From IMG/VR virus record IMGVR_UViG_3300042511_000879, positions 1 through 64,000 of that record: DNA of 64,000 nt; one strand, written 5' to 3'. The DNA is from a virus. A program made the translations under genes and the position numbers. The first letter of the stretch is position 1. Every line of letters begins with the position of its first letter. The notes under the pieces are model-generated. The model was given only the letters and a program-made list of their open reading frames with translations. It had not been told where the DNA came from and did not search any database. Shown here in pieces: positions 55,734-63,934 of this stretch.

Positions 55734-56102
55734 TTAGATTTTACTACCAAGAGAAGAACCAAGAGCGGCTCCTACTAGCCTTGAGGTTAACATGTCATAC
55801 ATAATACCACTTTGGATTCCTAAGATATTAGCAATCGTTTTCCCAATAGTTTTACCAAGTGCAAAACCTGCAAGTCCACCAAAGATACTACCTAAAATAC
55901 CTTCATTAGTAATCTCTTCGTTAAAAGCCTGGATGTTATATGTTCCATCCACGTTTTTATAAGTATTTGAAAATTGCTCTAGGGCAGCATCAACTTTTGC
56001 TTCAAGTTCTTCAGTCCATTCGGTTTGAAGAGACTCATTTAATACTTGAAGTTCAGTCTCTGTTATATTTTGTTCTGCTATGTAATCTAAAAATGTTTTC
56101 AT
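55734..56102 (-). CDS. Capsid-targeted glycine-rich hydrophobic peptide (possible membrane-active cargo)
   Basis: 122 aa. N-terminus MKTFLDYIAEQNITETEL is close to the T4 internal protein tag (MKTYQEFIAE). FNEEITNEGIL near 66-71 is a second predicted protease site. From there on it is glycine-rich and hydrophobic: GSIFGGLAGFALGKTIGKTI and LVGAALGSSLGSKI, a glycine-zipper pattern typical of pore-forming or membrane-inserting peptides. If cut at ITNE, a roughly 51-aa glycine-zipper peptide would be freed in the head. A role in DNA ejection or membrane permeation is inferred. Confidence 0.72.
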   Translation of the reverse strand: MKTFLDYIAEQNITETELQVLNESLQTEWTEELEAKVDAALEQFSNTYKNVDGTYNIQAFNEEITNEGILGSIFGGLAGFALGKTIGKTIANILGIQSGIMYDMLTSRLVGAALGSSLGSKI

Positions 56103-56103
56103 G

Positions 56104-56658
56104 TTAGTTATCTATTTCTAATATTATATTGAATTTGTTATAGTAAAAATTAAGGTCAAATGTTGTAAATTCCGCGATGTTCGAACTCATATTTAACTCC
56201 AAATCTGAAATTGAATTAAGTATTGGTTTTTCAAAAACAGCGCTCATTAAGTGAATTCCTTCCGCATCCATTATTTGAAGTTTAATATCATTAATAAAAG
56301 GCTCTTTAACTGTCTTTGAATAATAATATAGTAAAGTATCTTGCATAATCCAATAATTTATATAACCATCTAGGAGCTGCATCGTTACTTTAAACTGTCT
56401 ATCGATAGTATTTTGTATTGGAATTGAACCTCTGTGATATGTTACAGTACCATCATTTGGTGAAACTTCAACAGGGTCAAAACTAATTCCTGGAAGCCCA
56501 ACGCCTTGGATCGAATAGTTTATAAAATCTATAGGTTCTGTAACTAAATTACCTGGCATTCTATTCAAATACTTTCGATACTTGTCAGCTACCTCTTTAG
56601 GAATAAAAGTCCTAGGAAACTTAAAATTGAATAAATTATTTCTGCTATTTAATATCAT
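56104..56658 (-). CDS. Tail-tube-like or baseplate-tube protein
   Basis: 184 aa. A phage tube fold is suggested by FPRTFIPKEVADKYRKYLNR, IQGVGLPGISFDPVEV, the hydrophobic VTMQLLDGYINYWIMQDTLL, and the C-terminal pattern ISDLELNMSSNIAEFTTFDL followed by NFYYNKF. The latter resembles the end of T4-like gp19 or gp54 tube proteins. The 56658 gene begins at its start codon. Whether it is the main tail tube, a tube initiator or a stabiliser cannot be decided by eye. Confidence 0.6.
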   Translation of the reverse strand: MILNSRNNLFNFKFPRTFIPKEVADKYRKYLNRMPGNLVTEPIDFINYSIQGVGLPGISFDPVEVSPNDGTVTYHRGSIPIQNTIDRQFKVTMQLLDGYINYWIMQDTLLYYYSKTVKEPFINDIKLQIMDAEGIHLMSAVFEKPILNSISDLELNMSSNIAEFTTFDLNFYYNKFNIILEIDN

Positions 56659-58730
56659 TATATGATGTTTACATTTCCGTAGTACAACAGTGATTCAGTA
56701 CTTCCGTTTTTTATGTTAATATAAAATTTGTCTGCATTCTGATTTGTATCACTTTGGTCAAATCTAACCGCTACGCTTTTTGGTACTTTAAAGAAAACTT
56801 CTCCAACTCCTAAGTCGACTCCTGGAAAACTAGGATCGTGAGATATTTGTTGTTCAATAGTTCCACTTTTAATAATAAGTATCAAATCTTCCGCATTAAC
56901 TAGACTTATACTTTTCATCGAATCTCCATCAGGTTGAGCAATTTTAAATTTAACATAATTATCAGAAACTTTTGAAAGATTAATAATTCCATCCCCTTCT
57001 TTTTTATAATCCATCGATGTTGTATCATTTACTGCTGCTCCATCGACTGTTACTGAAGTACTTCCTGCCATAATTCTATAAGTATCTAAGGCTACAGGAA
57101 CATATTTAGTTTCTCCAACACTAGGTCTGATAGAATTTACAAATTGATTAAGTTCTCTATTAGTACTTGTATTTGGCAGAGTATTATAAACTACGCTTGG
57201 CGCAAAATTAGAATTAAGAGCCAGTTTCAGTAATTTCTTACCATATTTTTTAGGTTGAGCATATATTAAAGAAGCAGTCTTTACGATTTGAGTATTATCT
57301 GTTTCATTGTAAATTCTTAAATTAACCGATAATAAAAAGTTACTTGATACTGAAGAGTTTAAAATAACCGGGCGAAATACAATGGCTTCATCATAATTTG
57401 AAGTTTGTGTAAACGTATTATTAAAGGTGTTAATATAATTAAGACCTAATTGTTCTGCAACTTGAACCTCATAAAATAAGGTAATGTCATCTCCAGAAGT
57501 TGCGATTCTTCCTGTTATATAATTTTCAAATGCAGGTTGATTTCCATTATAAGTACCATAGATTTTAAAATAATCTCCATCAGTTGCATGTTCAACATGA
57601 ACTGCAATATCAGTGTACTCATCCTCTTGAGCCAGCGTTAATGATTTTCCTTCAGCAACATTAATATAATCATAACCTCCGAGAGTAATTACACTATCGA
57701 TTAATTTAAAATCAAATTCATAATTAGCAGTTGTTGGAATAGAATCAGCCCCAGATACACCAAAGAAAGTATTTTTAAATTTCTCGTTTGGAATATCTAT
57801 AGTTGAAAACATTTCCACTAAAGAAGGAACTTTAATTTCAATATACTTAGAATATGAAGATTCTCCTAATATAAATGGGTTTGGATTTTGAATTTCAAAA
57901 CTTGAAGAGTTTAAATAAACCGTTGAATTAAAATAATTATAGATTCCAGAGTTTCTTTTAATCTTTGTTTGGAATAAGAAACCATCATAACCTCTACCAC
58001 TAAAAGAATATCCTGTTCTTAAATGTAACTTAATTGTATCATAACATACTGCTTCTACATCAATTGTTGGAACTGGCTGTAAACCAGTAGAATCAGTTCC
58101 TAGCCATTCAGTAGAATCTAAATAACTTAAACTATTCTCAAGAAGAGCCATTGTACCTGCAGTATCAGTAGGAACTGCGTAATATCTTCCAGACTGTCCA
58201 GCTCCGGTTCTAATATCATTTCCAGTGTCTGCTAATGGAACTGAAAATAGGGAACTTGCACGGTCTGAAACTTGGATTTCTCCTCCAGTAAATTCGGTAC
58301 TTGCTAAATTAGTATATTCATAAGCATATTTTCCATTAGTTGTCGGTGTATAAATATAAGTAGTTCCAGCTCCTGATAAATAACCATTTCCGCCTGGAAT
58401 ATTAAATCCAGCAGGATTATTAATAGAAACATCGCTCAAGTCAAATTTATAAGTACTTCCATTTTTTAACAATAGCATTCTTGAAGCGAAATTATTAATA
58501 ACTACAAACCCATTAGAAGTTGTAACTACAAACTCTACAACATCTGCTCCTAATTCGTGTATTAAAAATCTTGATGCACTATTATCGGCATCAACTGTGT
58601 TTAAATACTTAATTTGACTTCCATTATTGTCATTTTCGATTTTGACCAAATCAGCGTTTGATTGGTCATGATACATGAATTCTAATAATACGTCGTCGTC
58701 TAATTTAACGAATCTTGATGATTTTGCCAT
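56658..58730 (-). CDS. Large beta-rich virion protein, probably tail- or fibre-associated
   Basis: 690 aa, not recognised in detail. It starts MAKSSRFVKLDDDVLLEFMY. An early region (TYKFDLSDVSINNPAGFNIP ... NGKYAYEYTN) resembles cupredoxin-like beta domains found in phage tail proteins. The rest is Ser/Thr/Asn-rich beta structure with no coiled coil, ending with a domain of the form SIEQQISHDPSFPG and YINIKNGSTESLLYYGNVNI. No catalytic motif. The tube-like gene follows on one message. A role as a baseplate wedge or fibre-attachment protein is inferred from neighbours. Confidence 0.7.
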   Translation of the reverse strand: MAKSSRFVKLDDDVLLEFMYHDQSNADLVKIENDNNGSQIKYLNTVDADNSASRFLIHELGADVVEFVVTTSNGFVVINNFASRMLLLKNGSTYKFDLSDVSINNPAGFNIPGGNGYLSGAGTTYIYTPTTNGKYAYEYTNLASTEFTGGEIQVSDRASSLFSVPLADTGNDIRTGAGQSGRYYAVPTDTAGTMALLENSLSYLDSTEWLGTDSTGLQPVPTIDVEAVCYDTIKLHLRTGYSFSGRGYDGFLFQTKIKRNSGIYNYFNSTVYLNSSSFEIQNPNPFILGESSYSKYIEIKVPSLVEMFSTIDIPNEKFKNTFFGVSGADSIPTTANYEFDFKLIDSVITLGGYDYINVAEGKSLTLAQEDEYTDIAVHVEHATDGDYFKIYGTYNGNQPAFENYITGRIATSGDDITLFYEVQVAEQLGLNYINTFNNTFTQTSNYDEAIVFRPVILNSSVSSNFLLSVNLRIYNETDNTQIVKTASLIYAQPKKYGKKLLKLALNSNFAPSVVYNTLPNTSTNRELNQFVNSIRPSVGETKYVPVALDTYRIMAGSTSVTVDGAAVNDTTSMDYKKEGDGIINLSKVSDNYVKFKIAQPDGDSMKSISLVNAEDLILIIKSGTIEQQISHDPSFPGVDLGVGEVFFKVPKSVAVRFDQSDTNQNADKFYINIKNGSTESLLYYGNVNII

Positions 58731-58744
58731 TACTCTATAATTTT

Positions 58745-59560
58745 TTAAAACCTAAGCCATTTTGGAGACCATATAAGTCCTACATTTAATGAAGGTCCGA
58801 TACTAACAACTTTATTATTATTTAGGTTAATTCCATAACCAACTCCAACTCCAAGTGACCAACCTGATTTTTTTTCAAGTTTTTGGTTTAATTTGTCGTT
58901 AACTAAATTAATATTTTCAATATTAGTAAATAATACTCCAGGAGAAGGTGATGTAATTTTTAGTTTGTTAACACCTTCTTCGTTTATAATTGCAGCCTTA
59001 AGTTCAATTCCTTGCTCAAAGTTAAATTTATTTGAAAGAACTTTGATATTGTTTGTCTTTTTATTTCTTAAAATGTCAACAGTTCCATTGAACTTCCTCC
59101 AATTATATTTATCCCAATTTTTTTCATCATTAATAGATATTGTCGCAGTTGAATCACTTGTTTGAACAACTAGACTTTGGGCATTAATAATAGAATCTTT
59201 TATTTTAATTTCAGCTCTTAACAATGAATTTACTCCTTTAAGGTCTTTATTAAGACCCAGAGATTTTTGATAATCGCCGATAACTTTTTTATTTTCAGCG
59301 GTTAAGGTATTAATATCAAACTCATACGCCAATTTAATTGCAACTAATTCTCCATTTTTATTTCTTTCGAATTTAATAGTATCTTGAGATGCTTTGAGAT
59401 TGTTATAATTTCTGTTTGAAACCTTTTGCGCAATTTCAGCATCATGTTTGAGCGTTGAATTTCTATCACATTGATGCAATAATAATAAAACAATAATCAC
59501 TAAAACTATGAATTGGATAGTGTTCTTGTTTGTCGGAATGTATTTTTTAAAGTCTATCAT
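58745..59560 (-). CDS. Membrane-anchored coiled-coil protein, spanin-like candidate
   Basis: 271 aa. A short cytoplasmic start is followed by one strong transmembrane helix (TIQFIVLVIIVLLLLHQCDR, residues about 14-33). A coiled coil and beta-rich middle follow. The C-terminus GVGVGYGINLNNNKVVSIGP and LNVGLIWSPKWLRF looks like beta hairpins of an outer-membrane-type protein. One N-terminal membrane helix plus an outer-membrane-like end suits a spanin that fuses inner and outer membranes at lysis, similar to uncharacterised proteins common in Bacteroidota phages. No holin or endolysin is seen nearby. Inference only. Confidence 0.65.
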   Translation of the reverse strand: MIDFKKYIPTNKNTIQFIVLVIIVLLLLHQCDRNSTLKHDAEIAQKVSNRNYNNLKASQDTIKFERNKNGELVAIKLAYEFDINTLTAENKKVIGDYQKSLGLNKDLKGVNSLLRAEIKIKDSIINAQSLVVQTSDSTATISINDEKNWDKYNWRKFNGTVDILRNKKTNNIKVLSNKFNFEQGIELKAAIINEEGVNKLKITSPSPGVLFTNIENINLVNDKLNQKLEKKSGWSLGVGVGYGINLNNNKVVSIGPSLNVGLIWSPKWLRF

Positions 59561-59584
59561 AATTAATCGTATTTATACTTGGTT

Positions 59585-61828
59585 TTAGTATGGTGCGCAA
59601 TTATTTGTAATTGTGCTTTCTTGATAGATAATAGTGCCTACAAATGTAGTCACTATATATTGATATCCGGTACCAAATTCAGGTTGATTATATTGATCAA
59701 AATAATACCAGTTTATATTTTCCGCAGATTCATATGAGTTACTATTGGGATTAAACCACCAATAATATGCCACAGGACTAGAACTATTTGTATATATTAC
59801 GTATGGGTAACCGCATGCTCCTCCTAAACCAGCTTCCATACCTTTTATATATATTTCCGGTAAAGATTCATACGTTCCAGTATCTGGTATAATTATTGCA
59901 GTACCACTCCACATTATAGTAGTAGATCCTCCACTTGGAAAATTAGTATCACTTAACGTTACTTCAATTGTAGTTGAATCAACTAAAGTTTTACTAATTA
60001 TTTGAATTCTACTCGGTGAGCCAGGTTGAAGAGTTAAGTTATCAACTTGAGTTTGTGTAAAATAATATCCACCATTAGCAGTTATTGTAACTGGAAAGGA
60101 ATATGTCGATCCTTGAATTTGAGATGCTTGTTTAATGGAATCCAATGTTCCATCAGTTCCATCATCTACTGCAGTTGCATACGCAGGGCGGTACTCAGGG
60201 GTCGATAATAAATAAGAATGTTGTACTGTTAAAGGACTAATATATGCTGCCGTATTAATATTTAAAGTTGCGGTTTCTGAAGTGGCAGGATGTGAACTTA
60301 TATTAATAACTATAGAAATTGTAGTTGGATCGCCCGGAGCTACAGTTATACCTCCTTCTAGAATCGTAGCATATGCTGGTAATCCGGTAATACTTTCCGG
60401 AGTAACAACTGCCGACCAATAATATCCAGCCGGAAGAGTAACGGTCGACGTGAATGAATATGAATCACCAACTACATGATCAGTTATTGTATTTAACGGA
60501 TGTGGATTTGGTACAAGATTTTCCATCGCATCATCCAATAAAAATGTTAGTATAATTGGTGGATTTTGGCTTCCACCTCCATCGAACCAATATAAATCAG
60601 TTTTCCCTAAATAAATAATTTGAGGTAGTTGTTTGATTTTAAAAGTTGTTCCAGTACCAGTACCTACATTACCTGAAGATGTATCCACTGTAGAAGTAAT
60701 ATTATAAACTAATGTGGAAACTGAAGTTGCAGTCATATTTATGTTTGAACCTCCGGTGATATGTCTTCTAAAATTTGATGTAATTGCACTACCCTGTCCT
60801 GCTGGATTTTCAGAAAACGGGTTGTCATCTATAATGTAATTAAATTGACCTATCGAAGGAACTTGATGAGTATCAACTCCATTTGTCCATTGTTTCCCAT
60901 GACAAAGATACCATCCTTTGTAGTTTCCTACTCCTTTACCTGCCGATATACGTATCGGACTTGTATCACCTTGTGATGTTATACTTTCAGTATTTATAAA
61001 CTTAGTGTTATCCGCAAATATAGAAGGTAAAATTGAAACTATAGTACCAAAAGGAACGGTTCCTCCAAGTTCTTGTACACTTTTAAATGTAACCCTTCCA
61101 GTATTATCTGCTGAAATGGCAATTTCATTAATATCTGCACCTTGATTTCCAATAATTAAACCATTTATAATTGAAGCAGGAGAATCAAATGTTGTTTTAG
61201 TTTTAAAGAATGTTCCACTTAAATTAATTAATAAACTATCTGGAGATGAAATTGAACTACGAAAACTAGTGCTTGCAGATCTATATGTACTTATTGAATT
61301 CTCAATTTCGAGAAATCCCATTGTCATTTGATCTTTTCCACCGAATTTTTCTAATCTAAAATCATAAGCGTTGCCAGGGATATCCCCATTTAAAAATCTT
61401 AAATTAGAAATAGAATACGGTTGTCTATAGATATTCCATTGATACTGTGTTTTTCCTCCAACTAATTCAGATTTTGTCCCGGATTCCGGATCGCTTTCAA
61501 CATAACCAATACTTACAACTGGAGCGGGATAGGAGTTGTTTCCAGAATGAATAGGTATTAAAGTATCTGCATCAATATTTCCAGGAGCGATCTTTTTCCA
61601 ATAGTTACTAGAAATTGGACTTTGAGGTCCTTGGAATCCAGCATCTCCTATAGGTCCTTGGAATCCCGGCTGCCCAGTAGTACCTTGAGTTCCGGTCTGT
61701 CCAATAGGACCTTGAGGACCTCGAGGTCCTCCTCCATTTGCAACAAGTTGATCAAAATTATAATTGACATTGTCAAGTTTAATATTGTCAGAATCTGAAG
61801 TGTTTATATGTTTAAGACTAATTGGCAT
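59585..61828 (-). CDS. Tail fibre with collagen-like tract, long paralogue
   Basis: 747 aa. The first 25 residues (ISLKHINTSDSDNIKLDNVN YNFDQLVANGG in two parts) match those of the 62546-63934 protein. A collagen-like tract GPRGPQGPIGQTGTQGTTGQ ... GFQGPQ follows, then a shared middle (WYLCHGKQWTNGV, IYLGKTDLYWFDGGG). It then adds two similar beta-sandwich repeats (TVTLPAGYYWSAVVT and FPVTITANGGYYFTQTQV) and a C-terminal domain with GGACGYPYVIYTNSS and Tyr/Trp-rich receptor-like loops, ending ITNNCAPY. Probably a receptor-binding fibre. It has its own late promoter. Confidence 0.82.
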   Translation of the reverse strand: MPISLKHINTSDSDNIKLDNVNYNFDQLVANGGGPRGPQGPIGQTGTQGTTGQPGFQGPIGDAGFQGPQSPISSNYWKKIAPGNIDADTLIPIHSGNNSYPAPVVSIGYVESDPESGTKSELVGGKTQYQWNIYRQPYSISNLRFLNGDIPGNAYDFRLEKFGGKDQMTMGFLEIENSISTYRSASTSFRSSISSPDSLLINLSGTFFKTKTTFDSPASIINGLIIGNQGADINEIAISADNTGRVTFKSVQELGGTVPFGTIVSILPSIFADNTKFINTESITSQGDTSPIRISAGKGVGNYKGWYLCHGKQWTNGVDTHQVPSIGQFNYIIDDNPFSENPAGQGSAITSNFRRHITGGSNINMTATSVSTLVYNITSTVDTSSGNVGTGTGTTFKIKQLPQIIYLGKTDLYWFDGGGSQNPPIILTFLLDDAMENLVPNPHPLNTITDHVVGDSYSFTSTVTLPAGYYWSAVVTPESITGLPAYATILEGGITVAPGDPTTISIVINISSHPATSETATLNINTAAYISPLTVQHSYLLSTPEYRPAYATAVDDGTDGTLDSIKQASQIQGSTYSFPVTITANGGYYFTQTQVDNLTLQPGSPSRIQIISKTLVDSTTIEVTLSDTNFPSGGSTTIMWSGTAIIIPDTGTYESLPEIYIKGMEAGLGGACGYPYVIYTNSSSPVAYYWWFNPNSNSYESAENINWYYFDQYNQPEFGTGYQYIVTTFVGTIIYQESTITNNCAPY

Positions 61829-61845
61829 ACCTATCTATATTTAGA

Positions 61846-61853
61846 TTATATAT
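61846..61853 (-). promoter_or_regulatory. Putative late promoter (ATATATAA)
   Basis: Minus-strand GAATATATAATC, 18 nt before the ATG at 61828. Confidence 0.48.
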
Positions 61854-61876
61854 TCTAATTTTTAGAGAGTATACTA

Positions 61877-62527
61877 TTATAGTTTTTGAATAAACAAGGT
61901 AACTATAGATGGTTGAGCATTATTATGTGCTGATCCACCGCCTATCGGTCTTGTAGAAAACTCCTTATTAGGCTTTGAAGTACTTCCGGGCCTATCAGTA
62001 AGTTGAACATTTAAAGCAGCAGGAGGTCCGTCTGTATATAGAGGTGGTACATTACTAGAATGCGAATATATATTTCCAGCCCATCCTCCACCGTCATTAC
62101 CGTGTGTTGGATATTTATGTCCATGCTCCGGCATTTCACCAGTAGTTAAAATATGTGTTTTTTCACCAAAAGTAACTGGTACGCCATTAGCATACATATT
62201 CGGTTGAGCAATACTAGTACCATTATCGTCGGTAGCTGTAGTTCCCCAACCAACAGAAACTCTACCTGTTCGGTTTTTTGTTAAACCATTATATCCGTTA
62301 CAAATCGCCCATCCTAATCTTTCATTAGTTCCTATTCCATTTGCATCGAAGTTATTCGAAATATATGCATCAGTGCAGTCAATTTCTTTTATGTCTCCGG
62401 TTAGCCATTGGCTGTTTGCAAAAGCTAAAATAGCTTCTTCAGCATCTATATGCCTCTCTGCTGTTATATTACTTCCAGGAGCTAGCTTTTCGGAAATAAT
62501 TTGTAATACTTCATTATATGTCGCCAT
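61877..62527 (-). CDS. Short tail fibre / tail-collar-domain protein (gp12-like end)
   Basis: 216 aa. Its second half carries the collar pattern seen in T4 gp12 and many phage fibre tips: ERLGWAICNGYNGLTKNRTG, GEKTHILTTGEMPEHGHKYP with H-x-H metal-binding histidines, and the C-terminal GGGSAHNNAQPSIVTLFIQK. The N-terminus binds the virion or another fibre. It lies between the two paralogous fibres, 19-49 nt apart, so all three are probably made together. Likely a trimeric receptor-binding tip. Confidence 0.85.
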   Translation of the reverse strand: MATYNEVLQIISEKLAPGSNITAERHIDAEEAILAFANSQWLTGDIKEIDCTDAYISNNFDANGIGTNERLGWAICNGYNGLTKNRTGRVSVGWGTTATDDNGTSIAQPNMYANGVPVTFGEKTHILTTGEMPEHGHKYPTHGNDGGGWAGNIYSHSSNVPPLYTDGPPAALNVQLTDRPGSTSKPNKEFSTRPIGGGSAHNNAQPSIVTLFIQKL

Positions 62528-62545
62528 AATTTATTTTTATTTTTA

Positions 62546-63934
62546 TTAACCTGCATTATAATCTGATAATGCATAGTCAGTTTGATTATAGTCTGTTGTT
62601 ATAAGTTGTCCTTCGCCTAATTGTGACCAATATAAATTACTTACTCCTAAATAAACAATTTGAGGTAGTTTTTTAATTTTAAATTGTATACCTGAATTAT
62701 TTGATGAGATTTGTGGATCATTTGAATCATTTGAAAGATCAATATCATACAAAGCGCTACTCTCTCCGGATTCATCTGCATCCACAAAAATAAGAGCTCC
62801 TCCAATTAATTGAATTTCATCATTAGTTACACTTTTATATCCTTGACTATTAGGATCCGCAGACTGTGGATTATTAATAATTTGATATGAATATGAATTA
62901 AGATCAGGAACTTGCCATTTGTAAAAATCAGGATTATTAGGATCAGTAATAACACCATCTGTCCACCTTTGTCCATTACAAACATACCAACCTAGATAAT
63001 CTCCAATTCCAGCTCCCATTTTTATTTTTATAGGATTATTTAGATCTGAATTTGTATCGATGATTTGACTATAAACAAATCTAGACGGGTCACTAAATAT
63101 TGAAGGTAATATAGAAATAATAGTACCTATTTTAACACTACCTCCTAATTCTTCTGTCGTTTTAAAAGTTACATTACCAGCACTGTTAATTGCAGTTACT
63201 ATTTTATTTACATCTGCGCCTTGATTCCCAATACGTAATGCTGCATTAAAAGTAACCTGTTTTTCAAAAAAAGTATTTCCTAGAGTTGATCCACCAGATG
63301 TTGAAATATTAAATAAATCAACTGCAGTATTTCCAGTACTTTTAATAATATGAGATTTTGCTTTTAAATTTAACTGTGAATTTTGATTATCAATAAAACC
63401 TAGATATAATTTAGATAATCCATCAGAATTATCCATGGTAATATCAAACGCATTACCAAAAACACCTGAACTTTTAAATCTTAAATTAGAAGCAACATTG
63501 CTACTACGTCTATTAACAACCCATTGATATTTTGGTAAACCATTGGGTTGCTGCTGTGCTTCATATCCAGTATCTTCATCTGTGTAGCCGGCAGCAATAA
63601 CAGAAGCATATAATGGAGCAGGATCGATATTGTCAATAGGATGCTTTGAAAACATAGTTGCCATTACATTTCCACCATCTATTAAATTCTGAGAAACGAC
63701 TACCCAATATGAATCAGAACCTCCTACGTCCGGTCCTTTGGTTCCTTGACTTCCTCTACCACCCTGAACTCCTAATGCTCCTTTAAATCCTTGAGCACCA
63801 TCATTTCCATTTGATCCTATATAACCTTTAGGACCTCCACCATTTGCAATAAGCTGATCAAAATTATAGTTAATTTTGTCCAGCTTAATATTATCAGTAT
63901 CGAGTACTCTTATCTGTTTAAGGTTAATTGTCAT
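62546..63934 (-). CDS. Tail fibre with collagen-like tract, short paralogue
   Basis: 462 aa. It begins MTINLKQIRVLDTDNIKLDK with NYNFDQLIANGGGP, nearly identical in pattern to the 59585-61828 protein. A short collagen-like tract (GPKGYIGSNGNDGAQGFKGA) and the shared middle (GWYVCNGQRWTDGV, FKIKKLPQIVYLGVSNLYW) follow. It stops soon after that point (LSDYNAG), where the long paralogue continues with repeats and a tip domain. Its start overlaps the preceding gene stop by ATGA. It may be the fibre shaft that the collar protein caps. Confidence 0.85.
   Translation of the reverse strand: MTINLKQIRVLDTDNIKLDKINYNFDQLIANGGGPKGYIGSNGNDGAQGFKGALGVQGGRGSQGTKGPDVGGSDSYWVVVSQNLIDGGNVMATMFSKHPIDNIDPAPLYASVIAAGYTDEDTGYEAQQQPNGLPKYQWVVNRRSSNVASNLRFKSSGVFGNAFDITMDNSDGLSKLYLGFIDNQNSQLNLKAKSHIIKSTGNTAVDLFNISTSGGSTLGNTFFEKQVTFNAALRIGNQGADVNKIVTAINSAGNVTFKTTEELGGSVKIGTIISILPSIFSDPSRFVYSQIIDTNSDLNNPIKIKMGAGIGDYLGWYVCNGQRWTDGVITDPNNPDFYKWQVPDLNSYSYQIINNPQSADPNSQGYKSVTNDEIQLIGGALIFVDADESGESSALYDIDLSNDSNDPQISSNNSGIQFKIKKLPQIVYLGVSNLYWSQLGEGQLITTDYNQTDYALSDYNAG

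Noticed and set aside
59843-59856. ATATATAA-like sequence inside the long fibre gene
   Set aside because: In coding sequence, far from any start; expected by chance in AT-rich DNA.
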